A stretch of 64,000 bases of DNA from G020354785 sp964521285 (GTDB taxonomy: Bacteria; Bacteroidota; Bacteroidia; Bacteroidales; UBA10428): positions 161,799 through 225,798 of the forward strand of contig CAZFQS010000004.1 of assembly GCA_964521285.1 (NCBI GenBank). The letters are read 5' to 3'. The position numbers and the translations under genes were made by a program. The notes under the pieces are model-generated. The model did no database searches. It was not told the DNA's origin and worked only from the letters and a program-made list of their open reading frames with translations. Below are positions 1 through 7,472 of the stretch, in pieces; the stretch's first letter is position 1; each line of letters starts with the position of its first letter.

Positions 1-1
1 T

Positions 2-490
2 GCCAGTGATCACAGGATGCATTCAGAGCAATTCGTTATAAGCAAAGACACTATAGCAACCCTCAGGAATAACGCTGATAAGATTATAGCAGTAGGGACT
101 ACCACTGTAAGAACCCTGGAAAGCATATACTGGTTAGGAATAAAACTAAGAGATCACAAAAATAATATTAATGAAATTGTAAGATTAAATCAATGGGAAG
201 CATATAATCTTCCGCAGGACATAGAGGTACAGGAATCCCTTGAAAACCTGTATAATTTTATGAAAAATAAAGGATTAAATCAGTTGTTAGCAGAAACGCA
301 AATTATGATAATACCCGGATATAAATTCAGGTTAACCAGGGGAATGATAACTAACTTTCATATGCCTAAAAGTACTTTGCTTTTATTAGTTGCCGCATTT
401 GTTGGAAATTCATGGAAAGAAATATATGAATATGCGCTGAAAAATGACTTCAGGTTCCTTAGCTACGGGGATTGCTCCCTTCTTATGTAG
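2..490 (+). CDS. queA: S-adenosylmethionine:tRNA ribosyltransferase-isomerase, C-terminal part
   Basis: This is the 3' end of queA; the frame is open to the window edge, so the start lies upstream. QueA transfers the ribosyl part of SAM to 7-aminomethyl-7-deazaguanine in tRNA, giving epoxyqueuosine, the penultimate step of queuosine synthesis in the cytoplasm. The visible 162 residues carry the hallmarks of the QueA C-terminus: an HSE segment near the beginning, the VGTTTVRTLES block, the LTRGMITNFHMPKSTLLLLV block, and the closing FLSYGDCSLL. It converges on the threonine aldolase gene with only 5 bases between the two stops, so there is no room for a separate terminator. The family assignment is firm; the length and the N-terminal half cannot be judged here. 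Confidence 0.95.
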   Translation, partial: ASDHRMHSEQFVISKDTIATLRNNADKIIAVGTTTVRTLESIYWLGIKLRDHKNNINEIVRLNQWEAYNLPQDIEVQESLENLYNFMKNKGLNQLLAETQIMIIPGYKFRLTRGMITNFHMPKSTLLLLVAAFVGNSWKEIYEYALKNDFRFLSYGDCSLLM

Positions 491-495
491 AAAAG

Positions 496-1527
496 TTATT
501 TTAAAGTTTCTTTTATAAATCCAATAAATCCGTAAATGTCTTCCTCTGTTGTATCAAAAGATGTCATCCAGCGAACTTCCGATTTTTCTTCATCCCAGAC
601 ATAAAAAAAATATTCCTCCTGCAATCTCTTAATATATTTTCCTGGCAATACTGCAAAAACACTGTTTGACTGTACCTTTTGAGTAATTTTTATCTGAGGT
701 ATTTCAGACAGTTCACTGTATAACAGTTGCGCCATATTATTTGCATGTTCAGCATTTTTCTTCCACAGATCATCTGACAGATAAGTTTCAAACTGAGCAG
801 AAATATATCTCATTTTTGATGCCAGCTGCATACCCTGTTTTCTTATATATTTAAAATTCTCAGCCAGATTCCTGTCAAAAAAAATTATTGATTCGCCGAA
901 TAACATCCCATTCTTTGTCCCCCCAAATGACAGTATATCTACACCGGCATTTCCTGTTATATCTTTAAACGCTGCTCCGAGGCTGACAGCAGCATTTGAT
1001 AACCTGGCACCATCCATATGCAGCAGCATATTGTATTTGTGAGCATAACCGGCAAGTTCAGTAATTTCATTTACAGAATATACAGTTCCCAGTTCTGTCG
1101 GCTGGCTTATTGATATTACTCTGGGCTGTGAATAGTGCTCAAATCCAAAATCACGTACATGCCTTCTTACAGAATTAATATTAATCTTGCCATCCGGTGT
1201 TTCAACCGGTATTATTTTACATCCGCTATATTTTTCAGGCGCACCGCATTCGTCAACATTGATATGCGCAGTCTCTGCACATATTACCGAATTATAAGTA
1301 TTTGTTGATGCAGTCAGGCCCAGAACATTTGCCCCGGTACCGGTTAAAACAAAGAATACTTCTGCTTCCTCTCCGAAATGCTCCTTTACTTTTAATATCG
1401 CCCGGCTGGTATAAATATCGTCTCCGTATGCAACTACATGTCCTGAATTCGCTCTTTCAATAGATTTTAATATGTCAGGATGTATACCTGAATTGTTATC
1501 ACTTGCAAATCCTCGTGGATGTTTCAT
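496..1527 (-). CDS. ltaE: Low-specificity L-threonine aldolase (PLP-dependent)
   Basis: The 343-residue product matches the beta-eliminating lyase/threonine aldolase family (fold type I PLP enzymes), which splits L-threonine or L-allo-threonine to glycine and acetaldehyde. Visible landmarks are FASDNNSGIHP at the N-terminus, the YGDDIYT segment, the TGTGANVLGL PLP-phosphate region, HMDGARLSNA (the Asp that contacts the pyridine nitrogen) and SFGGTKNGML, whose Lys205 should form the internal aldimine. Length is normal for the family. The ATG at 1527 fits the usual N-terminus. It is a single gene, convergent with queA, and has a long spacer upstream with dyads at 1572-1596 and 1604-1655 that may lie in its leader. 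Stereospecificity cannot be read from the sequence; a related aldolase specificity is the main alternative. Confidence 0.92.
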   Translation of the reverse strand: MKHPRGFASDNNSGIHPDILKSIERANSGHVVAYGDDIYTSRAILKVKEHFGEEAEVFFVLTGTGANVLGLTASTNTYNSVICAETAHINVDECGAPEKYSGCKIIPVETPDGKININSVRRHVRDFGFEHYSQPRVISISQPTELGTVYSVNEITELAGYAHKYNMLLHMDGARLSNAAVSLGAAFKDITGNAGVDILSFGGTKNGMLFGESIIFFDRNLAENFKYIRKQGMQLASKMRYISAQFETYLSDDLWKKNAEHANNMAQLLYSELSEIPQIKITQKVQSNSVFAVLPGKYIKRLQEEYFFYVWDEEKSEVRWMTSFDTTEEDIYGFIGFIKETLK

Positions 1528-1603
1528 CCGTATAAATTTTAATTTTTTAAATAATATAAAAATTTAAATTTGACGGATGGAACCGCTCCTTCCGTCGCTC
1601 TCA

Positions 1604-1655
1604 CATGAAATTTATTCATTCTTTTTTATGAAATTTACGAATGAAAAATTTCATG
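1604..1655. repeat. Inverted repeat, 16-bp arms with one bulged base
   Basis: The left arm (1604-1620, beginning catgaaattt) pairs with the right arm (1640-1655, ending aaatttcatg) over 16 base pairs with one unpaired base and a 19-base loop. It lies 77 bases upstream of the threonine aldolase start. If that gene is transcribed from the minus-strand match to TAnnTTTG at 1695-1688, the hairpin would be in its leader. No U-tract follows, so it is not a typical terminator. Confidence 0.6.
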
Positions 1656-1829
1656 TTCGTTTCATATCAATTAGAGTTTTAAGTCAACAAAAATACTTAA
1701 AATGAAGTATTTAGCATATCATAACTTAATATGCCTTACAATTAATTGTTAATTATTATTAAAGATGCAAATCTACAAAACATATTTACCTTAAAAATTG
1801 TTTTAATTGATATACTTCTAGTGTTTTTT

Positions 1830-1923
1830 AATGAGGTTCGAACAAAATTAAGCTGATGGCTTTGTGCTGTTGTGTATGTATTTAATATTCATGTTCTTAA
1901 TTTAACCGCGTTTGAACCTCATT
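1830..1923. repeat. 94-bp imperfect inverted repeat
   Basis: The ends are 14-base arms with one mismatch: aatgaggttcgaac at 1830-1843 and the complement of aatgaggttcaaac at 1910-1923. A second 8-base pairing (aaattaag at 1845-1852 with cttaattt at 1896-1903) lies just inside. The structure suggests a folded RNA or a small MITE-like element. I see no clear target-site duplication. The GGTTCGAAC string resembles a tRNA T-loop, but no acceptor or anticodon stems are present. Confidence 0.5.
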
Positions 1924-2156
1924 TATTATTATAGTACAGCATACATTAAAAATAAATTACAGCAGCATAAAATTTGGATTTTAACAGGTAAAAAAAGTTA
2001 TTAACAATACAATAGCAGTTTTTAACAAAATATAAAATTTGATATATAGATAAATTCCAGCTGTATACATATTAATAAATATGATGAATAATTAAAAACA
2101 TTTGACAAATGATTATGACTTATTAACAATTTTATTATAATATTTTGTCTGAGTTA

Positions 2157-2199
2157 TTAACACAATACATTCAAAATTAATACTTTATGTATTGGTTAA
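2157..2199. repeat. Inverted repeat upstream of the serine hydrolase promoter
   Basis: The left arm at 2157-2170 (ttaacacaatacat) pairs with the right arm at 2187-2199 (atgtattggttaa) over 13 base pairs with one bulged base and a 16-base loop. It sits about 70 bases before the TACATTTG box at 2272. It could be a regulator site or an RNA hairpin; no U-run follows the right arm directly. Confidence 0.5.
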
Positions 2200-2271
2200 A
2201 GAAAAAGATATTCATATTTTTAGTACGGAAAAGCAACTTTTCTGATCGGGTAATTATCTATTAAAAAGTAT

Positions 2272-2279
2272 TACATTTG
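2272..2279 (+). promoter_or_regulatory. Candidate Bacteroidota -7 box (TACATTTG)
   Basis: An exact match to TAnnTTTG, 55 bases before the ATG at 2334. A transcript starting about 7 bases further on would exclude the TTG at 2277 as a start codon, which supports the ATG at 2334. No clear -33 TTG/TTTG element is visible at the expected spacing. Confidence 0.4.
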
Positions 2280-2333
2280 CGCGCTGAAAACAAAAATAAT
2301 TTTGGATTGTTTATAAGACTTATTTCTTATATC

Positions 2334-3647
2334 ATGAATTATAAGAAGATACTGATAGCAGGATTATTTATAATTCTCTTTTTCGGAGAAATTGCAATTA
2401 CATTTTCCTATAAGGGAGAGAGTAACAGGAATACGCCTATAAATGAAATTACACCCATTTCTTTCAGACTAACCAACGAACTGTCTTCAAATCCTTCAAT
2501 GCTTTCAATTGACAGTATAGTTACAGATTTTATAACAAGAAAGAAAATTAAAGGGGCTTCAGTAGCTATAACCAAAGACAGCAAACTTATATATGCAAAA
2601 GGATTTGGCTGGGCTGACGAGGAAACCCAAACCAGGGTTGAGCCTAAACATGTATTCAGGATAGCAAGCGTTTCCAAATTAATTACTGCGGTAACCATAA
2701 TGAAGATTATTGAAGAAGGGATGATAAGCATTAACGATCAGGTCTTTGGTAAGGATGGGATCTTAAATGATTCAATATATCTCAATTATAAAGACAAAAG
2801 AATTGAAAAAATAACGATTCTGAATCTGCTGAATCACACAGCAGGGTGGAATAACAAAAAGGATGATCCGCTTTTCCAGTCATTGTCAATAGCCCGGAAG
2901 ATGCATGTTAACCCACCTGCTGATATTGAGACAATAATTCAGTATTATTTGCAGAAGAACTTATATTATAATCCCGGGACTAAATATAGCTATTCCAATT
3001 TCGGATATGCAGTACTGGGAAAAGTCATAGAAGAAGTTACAGGAATGAATTATGAGGATTATGTTCAGTTTGCCATACTTCATCCTCTTGGTATTTATGA
3101 TATGCATGTTGGAAAAAGCTCATTAAAAGACAGATTTAAAAATGAAGTCTGTTATTATGACCTTGGCAGGAATCCCAAATGTTATTCTTTCGATGGTTCC
3201 GGTGAATTAAAGCCACAGGTATACGGAGGCAACAATATTGAATTGTTAAGTGCGGCCGGAGGCTGGGTAGCTTCTGCTCCTGAGCTGATGAAGTTAATTG
3301 TTGCTATAGATGGTTTCTCAGGTAAGCCGGACATATTGTCGGATAAAACTATAGAATTAATGACAAAGGCCGAGAAACGGACTAAAAATCTGATAGGCTG
3401 GCGCGGGACTGACGGGTATGGAACATGGTGGCGTACAGGCACATTAGCAGGAACGTCTGCGCTGGTTATGAGAAACAAAAACGGAATAAACTGGGTAGTA
3501 TTGATGAATACCACTACAAAAGGAAGATCAAAGATTCATAATGAAATTTCCAAAACTATGTTTAAGGCTATGAGAAGTGTTAAAGACTGGCCTGATTATG
3601 ATCTGTTCAATTACGATAATATCAAACCTGCATTAGCCGGAAAATAA
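2334..3647 (+). CDS. Beta-lactamase-like serine hydrolase (PF00144 type), exported
   Basis: The 437-residue protein belongs to the class C beta-lactamase/penicillin-binding-protein-like serine hydrolases, which include esterases, D-aminopeptidases and carboxypeptidases; the actual substrate is unknown. I chose the ATG at 2334 because a hydrophobic signal or anchor segment (MNYKKILIAGLFIILFFGE) begins there and a promoter box overlaps the longer TTG alternative at 2277. The SxxK nucleophile motif is SVSK within RIASVSKLITAV, the second motif is the Tyr of YSNFGYAVLG, and WRTGTLAGTS near the C-terminus takes the place of KTG/HTG. A strong terminator follows, so it is probably monocistronic. It likely acts in the periplasm. 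A true beta-lactamase is possible but unlikely on family grounds. Confidence 0.85.
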   Translation: MNYKKILIAGLFIILFFGEIAITFSYKGESNRNTPINEITPISFRLTNELSSNPSMLSIDSIVTDFITRKKIKGASVAITKDSKLIYAKGFGWADEETQTRVEPKHVFRIASVSKLITAVTIMKIIEEGMISINDQVFGKDGILNDSIYLNYKDKRIEKITILNLLNHTAGWNNKKDDPLFQSLSIARKMHVNPPADIETIIQYYLQKNLYYNPGTKYSYSNFGYAVLGKVIEEVTGMNYEDYVQFAILHPLGIYDMHVGKSSLKDRFKNEVCYYDLGRNPKCYSFDGSGELKPQVYGGNNIELLSAAGGWVASAPELMKLIVAIDGFSGKPDILSDKTIELMTKAEKRTKNLIGWRGTDGYGTWWRTGTLAGTSALVMRNKNGINWVVLMNTTTKGRSKIHNEISKTMFKAMRSVKDWPDYDLFNYDNIKPALAGK

Positions 3648-3674
3648 TTTCATTTAGTTGTGTTTAATAAATTC

Positions 3675-3708
3675 AAAGTCCCCGGTTTTGTCGGGGACTT
3701 TTTATTTT
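3675..3708 (+). terminator. Rho-independent terminator
   Basis: A perfect 10-bp stem (aaagtccccg at 3675-3684, cggggacttt at 3692-3701) with a 7-base loop, followed by a T-rich run, 27 bases after the serine hydrolase stop. It is one of the clearest terminators in the window. Confidence 0.92.
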
Positions 3709-4024
3709 GTGACAATACCGGTGTTCTATTATAACAGTTAACCTTTAATAGTCTCTGTTAAATATATTATTTAACCATTACTTTGGTTACTACCTGATTA
3801 TCTTCATAATCCAGGGGCAATTATAAATAAGTTTTTAAATATGACGAAAAGACTTCATTTATCAATACTTCTAAGGACATAATATAAGTATATAACAGAT
3901 AAAATGTTTATTTATACTTAAGTTAGTAATATAGATTAAATTTGAAATATCACCTGTAAAAACCTCGCTCCTTTCTATTATTTTCATATATTTATAGTGA
4001 GTAAATATATATTTGATATAATTT
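3709..4024. other. AT-rich spacer upstream of the propeller sensor
   Basis: Together with the terminator it forms a spacer of 377 bases. I see no gene or strong dyad in it; the only candidate signal is the promoter-like box at 4008-4015. Confidence 0.5.
4008..4015 (+). promoter_or_regulatory. Candidate -7 box (TATATTTG) close to the start codon
   Basis: It matches TAnnTTTG and ends 9 bases before the ATG at 4025, so a transcript from it would start within a few bases of the start codon. In sequence this AT-rich a chance match is quite possible, and no -33 element is evident. Confidence 0.25.
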
Positions 4025-7000
4025 ATGCATAAATATATTTTATCCGCACTTATTCTGTTAATTCACAATATTTCCTTTTCCCAGATAATAGCTTTTGATA
4101 ATTACACTATCAAGAACGGGCTGCCATCAAATGTAATTATGGATATTTTGCAGGATTCAAAAGGCTATATGTGGTTTGCAACACAGAATGGGATTTCAAG
4201 ATTTGACGGATATAATTTCAAAAACTTCAGCATTCAGGATGGACTTCCCAGTATTTACATATATTGTCTGTTTGAAGATTCAAAAGGAAATATATGGGTG
4301 GGGACTGAAGATGGCGGGGTTGCCAGATTTAATGGCAGAGAATTTATAACATATAATACTGACAATGGCCTGGTAAGTAATAATGAAATAGAAGAAATTC
4401 TTGAAGATCATAAGGGAAATATCTGGGTGAGAACCAGGGCTGAAGGAGTATCAAAAATTTCCAAAAACACAATTACCAATTACACCCAGGAAACCGGATT
4501 ACCGAGTAATGAGGTATTATCAGGTTTTGTGGATAGCAAAGGAAGGATATGGTTCGGCACATTAAATGGAATTATAATATTTGATGGAAAAGAAAAACGT
4601 ACCATTACTACAAATGAGGGACTTTCAAATAACACTGTCTGGGATATTATTGAGGATAAATACAATAATTACTGGATTGCAACCCAGGGAGGGGGAATTA
4701 TCAAATATAACGAAAAGGAATTTATAAATTATACTATTGAAGACGGACTTAGCAGTAACATTATACTGACTTTACTTGAAGATACTCATGGAAATATATG
4801 GATAGGCACATATGAAAACGGATTATGTAAATTTAATGGCAAATCTTTTAATGCATTTACATATAAAAATTTAAGTTCAAAAACGGTAATAAAATTATAT
4901 GAAGACAACAAAAAAAGGATATGGATTCTAACTCGTCCCGATGGGGTTTATCAAATCTATAAAAACCGGTTCAGAGATTATACAACTGAAAACAATTTAC
5001 TGAATGATATAGTATGGAGTATTAATGAAGATACAGAAGGAAATATCTGGTTTGGGACATTTGGCGGAATATCAAAAATAAGTAAAAAACCTTTTGAAAT
5101 ATATACTGTTGATTTTGGTATCCCCGGGAAAGATATAATGGCTGTCCATGCCGATAAATCGGGGAATATCTGGGCAGGGGGCTATAATGGTTTATTCAGG
5201 CTTGATGTGAATAACAATATATCAATCTTTAATGATGAAAACGGTCTGCCTGCAAATGAAATCGGGTGTATAACACATGATATAAATAATAATATCTGGA
5301 TAGGAACTTTTTACGGCTTAACAAAATATTCCGGAAACAAATTTACCACATATGAAGATTATATATGGTTCGACCAGATGAGTTTACCAGACAAGAAAGC
5401 AGTTGATATAACAGAAGACTTTATGGGAAATATATGGTGCGTGCATGAGAAAGGAATTAGTAAATTCTATAACGGGAAATACTATAATTATGATATCAAA
5501 TACGGAATTCCCAGTAATAATGTACGCGCAATAAAAATAGATCTAATCAATAATCTATGGTTTGGTACTGCTGAAGGTGTTTCTGTTTACGATGGTATAA
5601 GGTTTAAAAATATAAGTACAGAACAAGGTTTATCACATAACAGCTGCAATGATATTGCAGTTGATTCATCAGGCAGCATCTGGATTGGTACTGATAACGG
5701 ACTAAATAAAGTTACCCGCAGGAATGGGGATTTCGAGATTAAAGTATATACAATAAAAGACGGGCTGGTATCAAACAGCATAATGTTCGTGGAAACTGAC
5801 AGGACAAACAATTTATGGATTGGTTATGATAAAGGATTGAATAAAATAGATCTTAAGAATTTTAAAATTCAATATTACAGTGAACTTGAAGGTTTTACCC
5901 CTCTGGAATCATATCTTAGAGCAGTAACGGTGGACATGAATAATAATATATGGATAGGTACGGGGAACGGACTTGTCAGGTATGTTCCTGATTTGGATGT
6001 AATAAGGAAAACCCCTCCGGTTACTTATATCACAAACGTTTTTGTTTATGGTGATACAACAGATTTGCTGGATTATGCAGAAGGAGTTGACAGTATTTCA
6101 GGTTTGCCCCTGAACCTTAAACTTCCGTATAATAAAAATAATTTAATCTTTGAGTATATAGGATTGCATTTTTCAATACCTGAAAAGAACAGGTACCAAT
6201 ATATGCTTGAAGGTTATGATGATTCATGGTCAGAAGTTACAAATAAGACTCAAACGGACCAGTATAAAAAACTACCGCACGGTAATTATACATTTAAAGT
6301 AAAAGCCGCCAACTGTGATGGTATATGGACACCTGAGCCTGTAAGCTTTTCTTTTGCAATTACACCCCCTTTCTGGAGAACCAAGTGGTTTCTGGCACTG
6401 GAAATAATATTTGCTATCAGCCTGATATTTTTATTTATTAAAGCGCGCGAAAGAAAACTGCAACATGATAAGAAAGTGCTCGCACAAAAAGTCAAAGAAA
6501 GAACAATAGAAATAGAAAAACAGAGGGATAAAATTGCAGAGCAAAACCGTGAAATTACTGATAGTATTATGTATGCCCAGCGAATACAATCTGCTGTTCT
6601 GCCTGATGTCGAATATACCAATAGTATTTTGCCTCAGCATTTTATCTTTTTCAAGCCCCGCGATATTGTTAGCGGAGATTTTTACTGGATGACTGAAACA
6701 GCAAATGATGTTATAGTGGCAGTAGCTGATTGTACAGGACATGGAGTGCCCGGAGCGTTTATGAGTATGTTGGGTGTTTCTTTATTAAACGAGATTATAA
6801 ATGTTAATAGAGACCATACTGCAAATAAAATTCTGGAAACGCTCAGAAAAAATATAAAACAAACTTTATCACAGAGAGGAAAGAAGGATGAAACAAGGGA
6901 TGGTATGGATATAGCTTTATGCATTATTAACTTTAATGAAAGAAAAGTACAGTTTTCAGGTGCATATAATTCTTTACTTTTAGTAAGGAACTCTGAACAT

Positions 7001-7303
7001 ACAATCTTTAAGGGCGATAAAATGCCAATAGGCATACATGTAGGTAAAGAAAAACCTTTCACAAATTACAATTTTAAAATATTCAAAGGTGATATGATCT
7101 ATCTTTATACTGACGGGTATGCTGATCAATTTGGTGGTCCTGAAGAGAAAAAATTCAAGTCTGTATCATTCAGACAATTGTTACTGGACATTCACAATAA
7201 ACCGCTTGAAGAACAACAACAGATCCTTGATAAAACTTTCGAGGACTGGCGCGGAAATCTTAATCAAATAGATGATATTTTAGTAATGGGAATACGGGTT
7301 TAG
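4025..7303 (+). CDS. Propeller/Y_Y_Y sensor with SpoIIE-type (PP2C) phosphatase output
   Basis: A 1092-residue membrane sensor. It has a signal peptide (residues 1-19), then roughly 650 residues of two-component-regulator propeller repeats marked by GNIWVGT/GRIWFGT-type motifs, a Y_Y_Y domain (about 690-765), one membrane helix (about 787-808), a charged coiled coil, and from about residue 830 a SpoIIE/PP2C serine phosphatase domain. The phosphatase shows DIVSGDFYW, VADCTGHGVPGAFMSM and, at the end, LYTDGYADQFGG, which carry the metal-binding acidic residues. In this family the periplasmic propeller senses a ligand and the cytosolic PP2C domain dephosphorylates a phosphoprotein such as an anti-sigma-factor antagonist. 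No partner-switch gene is nearby, so the target is unknown. The usual hybrid-kinase output (HisKA, receiver, AraC) is absent. The domain reading is firm; the signal and partner are not known. Confidence 0.9.
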   Translation: MHKYILSALILLIHNISFSQIIAFDNYTIKNGLPSNVIMDILQDSKGYMWFATQNGISRFDGYNFKNFSIQDGLPSIYIYCLFEDSKGNIWVGTEDGGVARFNGREFITYNTDNGLVSNNEIEEILEDHKGNIWVRTRAEGVSKISKNTITNYTQETGLPSNEVLSGFVDSKGRIWFGTLNGIIIFDGKEKRTITTNEGLSNNTVWDIIEDKYNNYWIATQGGGIIKYNEKEFINYTIEDGLSSNIILTLLEDTHGNIWIGTYENGLCKFNGKSFNAFTYKNLSSKTVIKLYEDNKKRIWILTRPDGVYQIYKNRFRDYTTENNLLNDIVWSINEDTEGNIWFGTFGGISKISKKPFEIYTVDFGIPGKDIMAVHADKSGNIWAGGYNGLFRLDVNNNISIFNDENGLPANEIGCITHDINNNIWIGTFYGLTKYSGNKFTTYEDYIWFDQMSLPDKKAVDITEDFMGNIWCVHEKGISKFYNGKYYNYDIKYGIPSNNVRAIKIDLINNLWFGTAEGVSVYDGIRFKNISTEQGLSHNSCNDIAVDSSGSIWIGTDNGLNKVTRRNGDFEIKVYTIKDGLVSNSIMFVETDRTNNLWIGYDKGLNKIDLKNFKIQYYSELEGFTPLESYLRAVTVDMNNNIWIGTGNGLVRYVPDLDVIRKTPPVTYITNVFVYGDTTDLLDYAEGVDSISGLPLNLKLPYNKNNLIFEYIGLHFSIPEKNRYQYMLEGYDDSWSEVTNKTQTDQYKKLPHGNYTFKVKAANCDGIWTPEPVSFSFAITPPFWRTKWFLALEIIFAISLIFLFIKARERKLQHDKKVLAQKVKERTIEIEKQRDKIAEQNREITDSIMYAQRIQSAVLPDVEYTNSILPQHFIFFKPRDIVSGDFYWMTETANDVIVAVADCTGHGVPGAFMSMLGVSLLNEIINVNRDHTANKILETLRKNIKQTLSQRGKKDETRDGMDIALCIINFNERKVQFSGAYNSLLLVRNSEHTIFKGDKMPIGIHVGKEKPFTNYNFKIFKGDMIYLYTDGYADQFGGPEEKKFKSVSFRQLLLDIHNKPLEEQQQILDKTFEDWRGNLNQIDDILVMGIRV

Positions 7304-7313
7304 TATGATATAT

Positions 7314-7345
7314 GAGTTGACCCCGCCGACAGGCGGAGCCAACTC
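7314..7345. repeat. GC-rich palindromic hairpin
   Basis: An outer stem gagttg/caactc (7314-7319, 7340-7345) encloses an inner stem ccgcc-gaca-ggcgg (7323-7336). It lies 10 bases after the phosphatase gene stop and stands out by GC content from its surroundings. It may serve as a terminator without a U-run, or be a copy of a dispersed REP-like palindrome; only one copy is seen in the window. Confidence 0.55.
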
Positions 7346-7472
7346 GGCTCCCCTTGTTTATAAATATTAAAACTATTAACAATAAACAGTTGAAAATTAA
7401 TATAAATTAATAGTAACTTGCTTAACAGAAATTCGTTAAACATATTAGTCTGTAAATTTAAAACTGCCTGTT

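Larger units (their letters stand above)
1528..2333. other. Long AT-rich spacer with several dyad symmetries
   Basis: About 800 bases without a convincing gene between the divergent threonine aldolase and serine hydrolase genes. It holds the dyads listed separately (1604-1655, 1830-1923, 2157-2199), a smaller one at 1572-1596 (gacgga/tccgtc), a 13-base palindrome at 2099-2111 (catttg-a-caaatg), and a candidate promoter at 2272-2279. No tRNA or transposase fragment was found. The amount of symmetry is well above what I see in the other spacers of the window. Confidence 0.6.

Noticed and set aside
1830..1850. GGTTCGAAC string resembling a tRNA T-loop
   Set aside because: No acceptor stem, anticodon stem or CCA-side pairing can be formed around it; it fits better as one arm of the inverted repeat 1830-1923.
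2277..2333. Earlier TTG start for the serine hydrolase
   Set aside because: A TAnnTTTG box overlaps it and the ATG at 2334 opens the hydrophobic export segment.
6286..7062. Long minus-strand reading frames opposite the phosphatase domain
   Set aside because: They mirror a well-conserved coding region and have no family resemblance, so they are shadows.
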